Notes: generated by a model from the sequence alone, not told the origin. Shown: positions 21,519-32,181, counted from the first letter of the stretch. The stretch: 64,000 bases of DNA from Argyresthia goedartella (GCA_949825045.1 OX463808.1:31185674-31249673), one strand, 5' to 3'. Program-made: numbers and translations.

Positions 21519-21745
21519 ATAATAATAATAATACCTTGGACACTATTTACACACATTGATCTAGCCCCAAACTAGGATTCCCTGTATCTTGGGTACTAGA
21601 CAACGATAGACATACTTATATAGATAATTATTATACTTAGATAGATAAACAACCATGACTAGGGTACAAACGTCCGTTCCCATCAAACAAATATTTGCCC
21701 CCACCGGGACTCGAACCCGGGACCCTTGGCATCGTAGGCAGGGTA
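21519..21745 (-). mobile_element. SINE family 1, head truncated
   Basis: It has the (ATT)n tail, body and B box (inverse 'ggactcgaacc' near 21708). It stops inside the tRNA-like head before the A box, followed by 'actacgtaaaagtaacg'. Confidence 0.85.
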
Positions 21746-22059
21746 CTACGTAAAAGTAACGTATTTTTATATCAATTAACAAAGCTTTACAAAAAATGTA
21801 AACACAATCGCGTTTTATTAGCGAAATGCTGTCTATCATATTGTCCAAAAAACTTAGGTGCGTAGCATCCAGCATTTTGGTTGGCAAAAGTAAGTCATGA
21901 AGTTAGCAAAGGGTGCGTCCACAATGCCACTTCCGCGTCCATTGTTAAAGTTGTCTCCTTTATGTTCATTACCTTCCTATTGTTGAGTGTTTCGGGCACA
22001 ATGTTTCACAGTAAGAACGCCTATGAAATATGTTGCTTTAAGTCATTAGGCCTCCGTCC

Positions 22060-22330
22060 ATACGAGCTCTGTCGTCTAATGGGTTTCACGCTTGCTTCTG
22101 ACACAAGAGATGCAGGTTCGAAGCCTGACCATGTACCAATGAGATAATTCATTTATCTGATGACACTTTAAGCTGTAGGTCCCGGGTGCTATGGCTACGT
22201 GGTAGTGGTCGTAAAACCCTCCATCAACCCGCACTGAGCCAGCGTGGTGGAGTATGGCTTAATCCTCGTATCCGGGTAACGGCCTGTGCCCCTCGGTGGG
22301 GACATTAATGGGCTACATTTATTAAGTCAT
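22060..22330 (+). mobile_element. SINE family 4, full length
   Basis: Head 'gagctctgtcgtctaatggg', B-box-like 'ggttcgaagcctga', body 'accctccatcaacccgcact' and 'gagccagcgtggtggagtat', end 'gacattaatgggctacattt'. This is the plus-strand reference copy in the window. Confidence 0.85.
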
Positions 22331-23293
22331 TAGGCCTTGTATTGAAATTTCAATGTATACGAGAACCAGCATAGAAGTTTGTACAGAGATAGTCATGGCA
22401 GTGATTCTGTAAGTGTAAAAACTAAAAATCTATACCAGAGTATGTTTGAAAACAAAATCTATTACTACCGGACAAATCGGAGGTTCAAAAATACGTAGAT
22501 ATATCCGGGTGGTAAGTAATACCAACCCTCCTATGGCCTTACAAAGGCTAGCAAAAGCCTCCAATAATCTCGGAACGGCTGTTCTAACGAGCACGGATAC
22601 GACCGCAGATGCTATTTCGGGATGTTCACAATTTTCTATCTCAATTGCTCCTAGAAAAACGCGAATATTATACGAACAAACATTATTAAAACGTTTTTGC
22701 TAGCGAATGGGACTACATATATCGCAAGTCAGGTATTTAGGTTTGTAAAACTAATTGGGTGAGCTAGACAATTTCCTAATCAAACTACTATAACTACTAA
22801 TGAAACTATTACTTTTATTGTATCCAAAACTCTTCAACTACGACATTATGTTATATATATTATATTAGACATCTGACAGTCTGAATCGATGATCATCATT
22901 AGCGTCGGTCTGTCAAAAGGGGTTTACCAACCACATAACATACATTTACATACCACTCATCGTCTCATGTACGGCTCACGGTATGCACTTAATTGCAATC
23001 CTGGCAACCTAGTTTAAAATGGCGCTAACGAACCTATTTACACCGCAAATTCTTGTTCGAGTAGCGAATAATACAGCAAACCTATATAAGTGTTCTATGC
23101 TAATGACATTTGTGCCATACTTATATGTGGATTAAGCAACGACTATTTTACTAAACCTACTTGGTTTCAATAAAATCCGCTGTTTGGTTAAACGAGTCAA
23201 ATTGACACCAAACCATTGATTTGTAGATAAATATTAGTGTCATTGAACTTACATTTTGTAGTTATTGATGAATTTTGAAAGTTAATATACTGT
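22331..23293. other. No recognisable feature
   Basis: An 85-codon plus-strand frame (22446-22703) lacks motifs. 'cgtctcatgtacggctcacg' near 22961-22981 looks repeat-like but has no partner here. Confidence 0.4.
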
Positions 23294-23435
23294 GATTTTT
23301 AATTTGAGGCCAGAAATGTAAACAAACAACTGTCATTTTCTAGAACAAAACCGTTGACTTTGACATTCATATTATACTTTTTGTACTGGAAAATCACAGT
23401 TGTTTGTTCACATTTCTAGCCTCAAATTAAAAATC
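23294..23435. repeat. Long hairpin, ~47-bp arms
   Basis: 'gatttttaatttgaggccag' to 'tgtcattttc' (23294-23340) pairs with 'gaaaatcacagttgtttgtt' to 'aattaaaaatc' (23389-23435), with about four mismatches over 47 bp and a 48-nt loop. Confidence 0.9.
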
Positions 23436-23879
23436 CTATTATAGATAGATGCTAAAGTTTAAGCAGCCTATGCCTAGACGGGCGTTCCGACTTCCTCATT
23501 TGAAATAGCACTATTGAAGCGCCAAAATAAATAAATGACGATATCAGAAAATAACCGTAAACCTATATATAGAGGGATCGAGCAATCGATCAATCGGCAG
23601 TTTGGAAAACTGAATGTTCCTGCCAAAATCTGTTTGAACATACTTCGCCGCCCCACGGGGAGTCGGGTTACCGAAGGCAAAATATTTTGTGCACGTGCCT
23701 GTCCCGAATATGTGCGACCAACCCGAACTCTGAGAGATGACTGCGAGGGAAATTATGACAGTGACTGAAGAGGTACCCATGTAAAAAGGAGAAAAGTTTG
23801 GGACGTCAGCACTTGGGTTTCCGTCTTAGTTTTGTAAATAACACACAAAAAACTTACCTACAGATGTACATACAAACAT
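23436..23879. other. No recognisable feature
   Basis: Three overlapping 68-78 codon frames on both strands (23474-23780) coexist. The segment is richer in GC than its flanks ('cgccgccccacggggagtcg'), but no domain is visible. Confidence 0.4.
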
Positions 23880-24025
23880 CGTTGTGGGTTTTCCTCCATT
23901 ACCCTGCGGTGATGGGCTAGCCCCCTGTCACACAAAATAGAGTATCGAATAATTGGCTAAAACTGGGAACAATTGTGCCTCTGCAATCCCGTATGGGAAA
24001 GTTGGGACGCTATGTTATGTTATGT
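23880..24025 (+). mobile_element. SINE family 3 body
   Basis: 'ggtgatgggctagccccctg', 'tcacacaaaatagagtatcg', 'caattgtgcctctgcaatcc' and 'gggaaagttgggacgctatg' match the family 3 body. It ends in a short ATGTT tandem. The tRNA head is absent. Confidence 0.7.
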
Positions 24026-24129
24026 TTTATAATGTTGTGTACATACAAACCTTACTAGCGTCGCTGGTCTGGAGATGTAAACCAGTCAGATCAGACATAA
24101 GGATTCTAATACTAACGCCTGGTTTCCGA

Positions 24130-24339
24130 AAGGAAAATCACTTGGTCTCACTCTTAGCCACACCAAGGAAAATCACTTGGTCTCACTCTTAGCCACACCA
24201 AGGAAAATCACTTGGTCTCACTCTTAGCCACACCAAGGAAAATCACTTGGTCTCACTCTTAGCCACACCAAGGAAAATCACTTGGTCTCACTCTTAGCCA
24301 CACCAAGGAAAATCACTTGGTCTCACTCTTAGCCACACC
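24130..24339. repeat. 35-bp tandem repeat, six units
   Basis: Unit 'aaggaaaatcacttggtctc'+'actcttagccacacc', starting at 24130, 24165, 24200, 24235, 24270 and 24305. All units look identical by eye, indicating very recent amplification or gene conversion. Confidence 0.97.
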
Positions 24340-24660
24340 TCGGCATATGAGCACACCTTCACGTTGCAGGCGGTCCGACTGTGGAACGCACTTCCTTGAA
24401 CTATAAGAGACAGTCCCACTCTTTTCTCTTTAAAAAACCGGGTATAAGAGCACTTCCTCTCTCTTTCATGATAGTAGTATGTATATTATCATTCTATATA
24501 CAGGTTTATACATATTTTGGTACTTATTTAGTAGTTTGGTACTCGTATAAATGTATTTTATTTTTCATATTTTATAGTTATTTTATTTATTTATTTATGA
24601 TTTATTATAGATAAGTTATTAGATATTGGGCACTGCCTCCCCTTTCATAGTAAATTTTTC
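24130..24660 (+). pseudogene. LINE 3' end with tandem-expanded coding segment
   Basis: This copy is homologous to bases 1060-1420 of the first LINE: VSLLAT, then 'tcggcatatgagcac', RLWNALP and the post-stop 3' UTR ('gggcactgcctcccctttca'). It is 5'-truncated. Its first 210 bp consist of six copies of a 35-bp unit carrying the VSLLATP codons. Truncation at the 5' end is normal for LINEs; the expansion is not. Confidence 0.85.
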
Positions 24661-25057
24661 TATCATGCCTTGGTTGGGGTATACTTACTGGGGTATTGAT
24701 GATTTGATGATTTATAGTGAAATTGAAATTCTGATTCCAAAAACTAACATATCTAAGCGCAGGTGACGAAGACGCTAGAGACCAAACGCTAAATAAATAA
24801 TAACGGTTCTTATCTCCGACGACACAGAACCCTAAAAAGGCGACATTAATTCGCACCGCAAATCCGGGAAACGATTAAATTACCACAAAAGACGAGGAGA
24901 GGCGAATGGCGCCGTAAACTGTGATTACGATATAGCGCACTACAGTTCTACTGTCTGCGACGAATCAGATATGGGTGGAACTTTGTCACAATTGAACGAA
25001 AAAAATAATTCCTTATCACAACACAACAGGGAAGAAGTAAGAAACGTAAAATGTTAC
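24661..25057. other. No recognisable feature
   Basis: 'gacgacacagaaccctaaaa' near 24818 resembles an end of interspersed repeat B, but no further match was found. Confidence 0.35.
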
Positions 25058-25290
25058 ATTAATAAATAATTGTAGCCCATTAGTATCCCCGCCGAGGGGC
25101 ACAGGCCTACCACAAGGATGCTGTCGCTGGCTCAGCGCGGATTGATGGAGGGATATTACGACCACTACAACATAGCGGTAGTAGCCGGTACTAAAGATAA
25201 ATCAATTATCTCATTATTATATGGTAAGGAATCGAACCTGTATCTCCTGTGTGAGAAGCGAGAGATAAACCGATTAGACCACGGAGCTCA
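25058..25290 (-). mobile_element. SINE family 4
   Basis: On the minus strand: head 'gagctccgtggtctaatcgg', B box GGTTCGATTCC, body 'gagccagcgacagcatcctt' and 'cggcggggatactaatgggc'. The last block 'tacaattatttattaatg' is the tail. Confidence 0.82.
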
Positions 25291-25342
25291 ATGCTTTATG
25301 TAAAATGTTAAAAGCGTAAAACATGTACTATTCGGGTTTAAA

Positions 25343-25597
25343 GGCAATAATAATAAAACCTTGGACACTATTTACACACATTGATCTAGCCCTAAACTAG
25401 AATTCCCTGTATCTTGTGTACTAGACAACGATACACATACTTATATAGATAAATATTATACTTAGATAGATAAACAACCATGACTAGGGTACAAACATCC
25501 GTTCTCATCAAACAAATATTTGCCCCCACCGGGACTCGAACCCGGGACCCTTGGCTTCGTAGGCAGGGTCTCTGCCGACTCGGCCATTCGGGTCGTC
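25343..25597 (-). mobile_element. SINE family 1, near full length
   Basis: Intact A box (inverse of TGGCCGAGTCGG, about 25578-25589) and B box. The (ATT)n tail is at 25345-25356. Very similar to the 9.4 kb copy. Confidence 0.9.
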
Positions 25598-25619
25598 GAA
25601 TGGTCGAAAAATTAACAAC

Positions 25620-25780
25620 ATATTTGCTGGAGAGTAGGGGCCTTACTTACAAAAAATAAACTACTGTTCAAAACTTGTTTAAAAACAAAAACGTATAGGA
25701 TTTGACGTTTATTTTGAGGTTAAACGCTGATTAATATTTTTTGTAGTAATACGGTAGGACTTTATTAATTTAGTTATTTA
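25620..25780 (+). repeat. Short repeat also present at 42.2 kb
   Basis: 'gtttaaaaacaaaaacgtat' followed by 'gatttgacgtttattttgag' and 'gtaatacggtagga' match 42,225-42,325. At 42.1 kb an inverse copy also lies next to it, so the unit may be one arm of a fold-back element. Confidence 0.6.
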
Positions 25781-25831
25781 TTTTCACTTTAGTCACATAT
25801 GATCCATCCGCGGAAACCTTGATAGATAGAT

Positions 25832-26045
25832 AGTGTTGACGACCTCTGTGGCACCGCGGTTGTGGCACTGCCGGCCATGCGAAAGGTCCCGGGTTCGATC
25901 CCCGGCTGGGGATAAACAAAAAGAATTCCCGGTCTTGGATGTTTTTATGAGTGTGACGTCGCTATTTCTGGTTCCCACAACACAGTGTATCCTAGTGTGG
26001 GGCCAGAAGCAAGGCATGTGCCTGTATTAAATGTTTATGTTATGT
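25832..26045 (+). mobile_element. SINE family 2, best copy
   Basis: The head has B box GGTTCGATCCC within 'ggtcccgggttcgatccccg' (from about 25887) and a weak A-box region 'tggcaccgcggttgtggcac'. The body contains 'gtgtgacgtcgctatttctg', 'gttcccacaacacagtgtat' and 'gtggggccagaagcaaggca'. It ends 'aaatgtttatgttatgttta'. Fragments at 6.0, 7.7 and 58.1 kb derive from the same family. Confidence 0.82.
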
Positions 26046-26190
26046 TTATTCGGATTTTAACCTCTCCAAAAACCGCGGGTAGTTGGGACGGGTCGCGATT
26101 TTGAATCTCAAGCCATGGTAATAAAATCTAAAACCTATAACGAAAAAGTGGCGTTAGCTAACCTGTGGTATTCAAGAGGTTAAAGAAAAT
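26046..26190 (+). repeat. Interspersed repeat G
   Basis: 'gggacgggtcgcgattttga', 'gccatggtaataaaatctaa' and 'aacctataacgaaaaagtgg' recur in diverged form at 42.65, 46.5 and (inverse) 51.5 kb. The class is unknown. Confidence 0.6.
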
Positions 26191-26599
26191 GGGTAAGAAG
26201 GACCCATCAAAATTAACATATTATTTCTTCATTTATTTATTTCTCCAAAATACAATTCTATTTCCCTTTGTTCACATATGAACAATCCGCGGAATCTACG
26301 CGTTCCATTCAGTGATATTATATTACTGCTATTTGGGCCTAATTAATTAAAAATATTTAATCTCACTAAAGCTCATCTACTAAAACTTAAAGTTTCTAGA
26401 TTTTAAAGCTTATATCATGAATCATAAAAGAGTCTAAAAATCCAAAATGTGTCAGCGACAAGGTTCTTTCCCAGCACCATAACCCACAGATTATACAGCC
26501 AACAATTTCGCCCCATTAGCCAGCCGGCAGCTTTTATTCCCCGTATATCGGATCATACGAAATTAAAAATGCTACTAATTTTCCGGGCCGATGTGATGA
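26191..26599. other. No recognisable feature
   Basis: 'ttcacatatgaacaatccgc' near 26270 resembles 25,793 ('agtcacatatgatccatccg'), a short shared patch of unknown nature. Confidence 0.35.
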
Positions 26600-27060
26600 A
26601 AACGAAGAGCTTCTACACTTATGTGGCGGGCGCATTGCAGTTATACTCATGGAAGGACTCGCGCAGTCCAACGCTCGCGTCAGTCCAGACGCAAAGATAA
26701 CGCTTGCCTGGATGGACGGCTCACAGCGGCGGAATAGCGCGTTCTTGACAACCGCTTACGTAAACGTGCTCGGAAAATTTTACTAAAATTTGGGAACCAC
26801 CGGTGTTTCGTTTTTTTTTTGGGGAATCTCGTGTGATTTTCGCGCTTAGTTATAGTGTTCTTTTTTTGAATTGCAGTTTTTTTCGAAGTGTTGATTGCCA
26901 GTGTGTGAATAGCGTAGACGTTTTGAACAGCGGTAAGAGGAATCACTTGATTTTCGGTGGTGAAGAATTGAGTTGCAATGCAAACAATGATAGTTGGCGT
27001 GTGAAATACTCTGTCTATAGGCATACCGGTTGGAGAGCATAATGGAATAAATTATAATAA
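26600..27060 (+). promoter_or_regulatory. Tentative promoter / 5' non-coding exon
   Basis: This segment stands out from its flanks. It is CpG-rich at 26640-26780 ('cgcgcagtccaacgctcgcg') and not shared with any repeat I could find here. Then comes a non-repetitive stretch ending in a plausible splice donor at 26934 ('gaacagcg|gtaagagga'). Frames on both strands overlap without motifs, so it would be untranslated if transcribed. All of this is inference from composition and a donor-like site. Confidence 0.2.
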
Positions 27061-27240
27061 TAAAGCTGTTTGTAAGCGTTCGCCTCCAGTATATCTATGC
27101 AAAACAATAATTTTGAATATATTCCAGACGCTTATTTAATGGATAAATAATTTTTAATTGTGCCATTATATTACCATTTGATACAACATCAAGTCTGTCA
27201 GTCGCATAACTGCTAGCGGAGCTAAGACATTACTTCTTGA

Positions 27241-27768
27241 AAAAGGACCATGCGTCAGTTTGGACCCACTTTTCCAACATTGTCTAAAATAAATTCAATT
27301 TATATCATTAAAGCTCTTGGGACGTGCTTACTTCATTTGATATTATGGCAACTAAGTTCAAATCCAGCGTGAAAATGCTGTTTTGATACTATTTCATATT
27401 TATATATTTTTTTAAACTTGTCCAACTCATGTTCGTATATTATTTGAACTTAGCTGCCATGATATGAAACTAAATATATTCCAAAATCTTTCATATAAAA
27501 TGCATTTCATTACTTTTAGACAATGTTGGAGAAGTAAATAAATATGTATTTTTATAAATTTGGTGAAATAAACTTTTCATTTAAATTTGATTTCATGAAT
27601 TTACGAAAAAAACTCACTCACCTTTTTTGCGCTCGATTTGAACTTAACTGCAAAAATATGAAACAAAGTACACCCCAAGAGCTTTCATATGAAACGAGTT
27701 TCATTACTGTTGGACAATGTCGGAAAAAGTGGGTCCAGAATTGATTCAAAACTGACCATGGTCCTTTG
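27241..27768. mobile_element. Fold-back element F, copy 1
   Basis: The left end 'aaaaggaccatgcgtcagtt' and 'ggacccacttttccaacatt' is mirrored at the right ('gttggacaatgtcggaaaaa', 'actgaccatggtcctttg'). Inside, 'gttcaaatccagcg' and 'tttcatatgaaa.g.g' style blocks recur in both orientations, giving nested inverted repeats. A second copy lies at 47,851-48,226. A reading frame at 27544-27744 spans the arms and is not meaningful. Confidence 0.78.
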
Positions 27769-28369
27769 TAATTTGGACCTAACAATATGATTCTGCAAGT
27801 CACGTGAGCATCATCATGACTGTCAGATTTAAAGCTTACAAATTGCAACATTCCACTAGTATGTTTTAACAAACGATTCATAAACTAGAACAAAGAAATG
27901 TAAACACACCAAAATACTGGCCGATCCACAACCACAAAAATAGAAAAACAAACAAACACAGCTTGCCGTATTTTTCTACCAACTGCCTGCATCAATCACT
28001 TCATTAAAACATTCTTAGCGGCCAGCACTACTTACTTTTTGTAGATCTTTTTAATCATTTCCGCTCAAAGGAGGTTGGTTAAAAAGTTTTAATGAAAGGT
28101 TTTCCAGACTCGTTTACGTTTTGTGAGACTATCTGGAATCGAATATGATCTTAAATCTCCATTCGATCTTCAATCAAGAATGGATCTGTTAACTGATTTA
28201 TGGGCTGGGGCGGGATGGCAAATGGGTATATAGTTAGGGTTGTTCTGGCGCGAAATTTAATTAATTTAAATACTACTATAAAAGGGCTTTCGTACAATTT
28301 ATTTCAACATATAAGTCAAACGTCGCAAAAGAGCATGTATCTACGATTTTTTACTATGTAATCAGTCTC
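27769..28369. other. No recognisable feature
   Basis: Contains 'ggctggggcgggatggcaaa' near 28203, a GC-rich blip without context. Confidence 0.4.
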
Positions 28370-28800
28370 AGGAGTACTAATGACATATTAAAAAGGAGTA
28401 ACCCTGAAAACCCTGTTCTATACGTGGGCTCGAAAAACTGCGAAATTCTGGCAATAACTGGCATAACCCCGCCATTTTCTCTTGTGGGAGCAAATTCCGA
28501 TTAAAAATAACTGAACTATATCATATCTATAAACTGCCTACCTGCCAAATTACAGCTTTTGCTGCACCAGTCAAGTAGATTTTGATTTTCATCCAAAATA
28601 TAACCCCCCATTTCCCCCCCTTAGGGGATGAAGTTCACAGAATCCCTTAGTGCTTCCCTACGCTATATAAGGAACCCCTAAGAGAAGTTTCATGCCTCTA
28701 GGACCAGCGGTTCAGGATGTGCGTTGACTTATCGTCAGTCAGTGAGGAAGTCAGTCGGGATTTTGAATTTTATAAGTTACGGAGAAAAATCCTTCACATG
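28370..28800 (+). repeat. Moth-type interspersed repeat
   Basis: 'tataaggaacccctaagaga', 'catgcctctaggaccagcgg' and 'cttatcgtcagtcagtgagg' resemble a repeat familiar from lepidopteran genomes. It is single-copy in this window, so this rests on memory only. Confidence 0.4.
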
Positions 28801-29639
28801 TGGAGAAATTCAGGTTCCACGTAGGATGGTTTTATTCGTTCCTGCCATCAGTGGATGTGAAACCACCTCTTCCTGACAAGGTAAGGTGAACGTTCTAAAA
28901 AAATGCCCACCAGGGAGAAGTAGAAAATGCTGGCGAGAAGATCTCGATGAACCTCTACGGAGGGAATATGGAATGCTGCACACCCTACGACACCCAACAT
29001 TTGTAAAATCAGCGGCAACGGCCAAATTCAACCTTGCCTGCCTCCCCCTACCGCAGGGGCTGCAAACATCACTCTTGGAGGAACTACCCTGGTGCTAAAA
29101 TGCTTGGGGGTCGACGAAAACTGTGTGATTGGGGATAGGCCACTATTGAACAAGGTCTTATGCCCATGTGCGCAGTGCTCACTCTTCAGACCCTGCTCAG
29201 AATGGTGGCTTTCAAATGCAAGGTAGACTTGCAGAAAGGCGGAGCTCTATTCTATGCTCTTTTTTCCAAAGACCTTACCAATATATGTTAACTTTTTTGG
29301 AAAAAAACATTGTTGACTGGCTACATCTTAGTCTCAATTTGTAGCAAATTTAGTTTACTTTTCAAATAATGAGTAAATAAACACTAATGACGGCTTTTTT
29401 AGGTTGATTTCTCGAAAAAGCTGCAGAAAGTGCCAGAATTTGAGCACCACGGCTTTGAGGGTAGAATACTTGGGAATAAATTACTCTCAGGGGAACAAAA
29501 AAAAATTGTAGATACATTCGCGTTTGTCTTGTTCCATATTTTTTTTTATGTAACCTTAGTTAAAAAAATATCAGTATTTTTATTTTTATTTAACTCTTTG
29601 CTCATTTTGTTAGAATGGGCGTAAACAAATAACTACATA
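28801..29639. other. Unresolved; possible decayed coding segment at 28,886-29,098
   Basis: A 70-codon plus-strand frame starts MNVLKKCPPGRSRKCWREDL. 'PGRSRKCWREDLDEPL' is reminiscent of the basic, tryptophan-containing C-terminal part of some LINE polymerases, but the rest does not match. The overlapping minus frame is equally open. Confidence 0.3.
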
Positions 29640-29852
29640 ATCCATATATGATATTTAATTTACTTATATTTATATGTATTTAAGTATTCATCAGATATTG
29701 GGCACTGCCTACCCTATCATGATACATTTTCCTATTATTCCTTGGTTTGCTGGAAGAAAAATCTTTTCAAAGACAAGCCCGCCTTTATACGTATGTTTTC
29801 TGTAACTGTAATCTTATAAATAGGTATCTGTGTGCAATAAAGAATTATGAAT
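29640..29852 (+). mobile_element. LINE 3' UTR fragment (relative of 1235-1549)
   Basis: 'gatattgggcactgcctacc', 'ccttggtttgctggaagaaa' and 'gtgcaataaagaattatgaa' align with the 3' end of the first LINE. The hairpin is degraded ('aatcttttcaaagacaagcc'). Confidence 0.85.
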
Positions 29853-30147
29853 AATGACTAAACTTATACATATCGAAGATAGTTACCTACTCCGTGAAAT
29901 ATATTACTAAAATACCAGTATACGATCCAGTGAACATAATAGAAAGTTTTTAAAACAGACAACTTACGGAGAGGATTCTGTCTGAAGCCACCGGAGCAAG
30001 TAAGTACCACTTCAGATTTCGGCGCGCCTCGCCACCCACCATGACGATGAAGGCACTGAACAGAACTCTCCCCTTTACCCATTTAGTATATTCCTGGTGG
30101 AATATAGTGGTCTAAAACACTGACTTAGTGGTAAATGTGAGGAGAAC
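29853..30147. other. No recognisable feature
   Basis: A minus-strand 72-codon frame (29864-30082) is unsupported. Confidence 0.4.
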
Positions 30148-30449
30148 AATTTAAATGACCACCAAAATGATTTTTTCCTAACCAAAATGGGTAAATGATC
30201 ACTAACAGTTGCAGAAAATATCGGCAAAATACTGCGGTAGCTTAGGTGAAAGGTAAAAGGGTTGAGCGAAGCGAAGCCCCCTTTATCCTTCGTGTTAGGT
30301 TGAACACAACAAAAAATACTTAAAACATAAAAAGAAGTTTGGTGATCATTTATCCAAACACAATTTGGTGATCGTTTACTATTCTGGCGGTCGTTTCGAA
30401 TTTATTGGTAGTAAAACAGGTGCGTTTTTGGTGATCGCTTAAACACAAA
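30148..30449 (-). mobile_element. Shared-core element, arm type A (inverted)
   Basis: Core in inverse ('tgcggtagcttaggtgaaag', 'ccctttatccttcgtgttag'). Motifs AAATGACCACCAAAA and AAATGATCACTAA lie on the left; four inverse motifs (ggtgatcattta, ggtgatcgttta, ggcggtcgttt, ggtgatcgctta) lie on the right. It mirrors the 5.07 and 43.26 kb copies exactly in layout and directly precedes the hairpin array. Confidence 0.75.
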
Positions 30450-30537
30450 ATGTAAGTAGGATTAAGTAGCTTATCGAGGTCTGCTGTAACTGTTGCTAAA
30501 GATAAGTATAGGTACAGTACACATAGCAACACAGCAT

Positions 30538-31020
30538 CATGCCTTTTGACTTTTGGGGTGGTAGAGACACATGTGTGTCGCCACGTGTCCATGTTTAAGC
30601 CAGTAAGCAGAACTTATACTCCGCTAACGGAATAAAAATTCTGCTTACTGGTTAAAACCGGTCATGCCTTTTGACTTTTGGGGTGGTAAAGAGTGTATGC
30701 CCACACGTGCCACGTTTTAGCCAGTAAGCAGAACTTTTATTCCGCTAACGGAATAAAATTCTGCTTACTGGTTAAAACCGGTCATGCCTTTTGACTTTTG
30801 GGGTGGTAGAGACACGTGTATGCCCACACGTGCCACGTTTTAGCCAGTAAGCAGAAATTTTATTCCGCTAACGGAATAAAAATTCTGCTTACTGGTTAAA
30901 ACCGGTCATGCCTTTGACTTTTGGGGTGGTAGAGACAAGTGTATGCCCACACGTGCCACGTTTTAGCCAGTAAGCAGAACTTTTATTCCGCTAACGGAAT
31001 AAAAGTTCTGCTTTCCAGTC
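30538..31020. repeat. Tandem array of four ~123-bp units, each with a ~24-bp hairpin
   Basis: Units start at 30538, 30663, 30783 and 30907 ('catgccttttgacttttggg'). Each has a linker ('cccacacgtgccacgtttta') and a stem: 'ccagtaagcagaacttttat'+'tccg', loop 'ctaa', then 'cggaataaaagttctgctta'+'ctgg'. Hairpins are at 30600-30651, 30721-30771, 30844-30895 and 30967-31017. Most base changes between units leave the pairing mostly intact. Confidence 0.95.
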
Positions 31021-31028
31021 CAAGACTG

Positions 31029-31079
31029 GGCGGAAAAATAAACACAAACTTTTGGTAAGTTTGTGTTTATTTTTCCGCC
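31029..31079. repeat. Perfect 23-bp stem, 5-nt loop hairpin
   Basis: 'ggcggaaaaataaacacaaa'+'ctt' (31029-31051) pairs exactly with 31057-31079 around 'ttggt'. It directly ends the array of four hairpins but is unrelated to them in sequence. Confidence 0.93.
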
Positions 31080-31195
31080 GGCATTAATCACATCTAAAAT
31101 GTAACCCTCGAAAATGAAATGACAGGCAGACGGATAAAATAAATAGCTGAAAGGCCTTTTTGATGCAACCCTAAAAAGCGGCTTAAATGTCTAAA

Positions 31196-31515
31196 AACCA
31201 GCCAAGGGTGAGTCAGACTCACGCATGAAGGGTTCCGTACCACCGCACTAAAAACTGATTTTCCTTATTTCGTATATCTTTCTCAATAATGCTCTTTTTA
31301 TGTCTTACCGCGTCTTAATATGTTATTATGAAGTATTTCAAAATAATGTTTTTTTTTTGTGAGATCTTCGTATAAACCCCTTTTATTTGTCCTGTGAATT
31401 TTCCCCAATCGTGCCAGAATTCGGCCGTTAAATATACCTTTACACACAGACGGACAGGCAAAGTAGTAATCATTATGGTTCCGTTTTTCCTTTCTAAGGT
31501 ACGGAACCCTAAAAG
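31196..31515 (+). repeat. Interspersed repeat B, diverged copy
   Basis: 'gtgagtcagactcacgcatg', 'aagggttccgtaccaccgca', 'cacacagacggacaggcaaa' and 'ggtacggaaccctaaaagga' follow the order of the 10.33 kb copy. Confidence 0.75.
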
Positions 31516-32042
31516 GAGAGAACCTGTCCGCTGCCTAAATTAGTTCCAGCAAAACGACCTCGTAATGTTGATTGATAGACCTGGAGAGCACACGATGAAG
31601 TGGTAAATGTGTTCCCTAGACCGGGGGCATAATGCCCCTAAAGATCATCTAACGTAAGGTATGAAAACACTATGAACTTTATTGTAAAAATCCGTGGTAG
31701 CGTATTATGATTATACGATGCGATTGCGAGATGTGTGGTGAAGTTCCCGCAATACAGTTACCCCATTCAGAGACTTCTAAGGTGTGGCCATTAGAGTAGA
31801 GTGACAGTTATCCGATAGTAAATTGGACCTAATCCTTAGCCTGCCTGCTGTGACTTGCTTGCATTATCTATAGATGGTAATAAGCCAAGTACCGGTAAAA
31901 CTAACCTCGAGCGATATTGATATCTGGTAGTAAATTTAAACTTAACTCCTTTCTACGCATTGACTTACAATACGCCCAATTTTTATTCGTCCTGTGGTTA
32001 AACTCAACATAAGTAGTATTAAAATAGTAGATTATACAATTA
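31516..32042. other. No recognisable feature; small palindrome at 31624
   Basis: 'ggggcataatgcccc' (31624-31638) is a perfect 7-bp stem around one base. Confidence 0.45.
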
Positions 32043-32181
32043 TTGAATAAAGAATGGATTTAAAGCGAGGGCCATAGATGAATCGCCAGCAAGAGAAGGA
32101 TTCTAACGACTATATCATGACCGTAGAATCTAGAGCGACGCGAGTGATTCATGGCTCTCGATATAAATCCATTTTATTCAA
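32043..32181. repeat. Imperfect inverted repeat, ~40-bp arms
   Basis: 'ttgaataaagaatggattta'+'aagcgagggccatagatgaa' pairs with the inverse of 'attcatggctctcgatataa'+'atccattttattcaa'. The central ~60 bp is unpaired. A small fold-back element is likely. Confidence 0.8.

Noticed and set aside
28886..29098. 70-codon frame with PGRSRKCWREDL
   Set aside because: Only a short basic motif recalls LINE C-termini; the rest does not align and the opposite strand is equally open.
30538..31020. CRISPR-like array of regularly spaced palindromic repeats
   Set aside because: The whole ~123-bp unit, including the 'spacer', is repeated, and the context is an insect genome; this is a tandem hairpin satellite.
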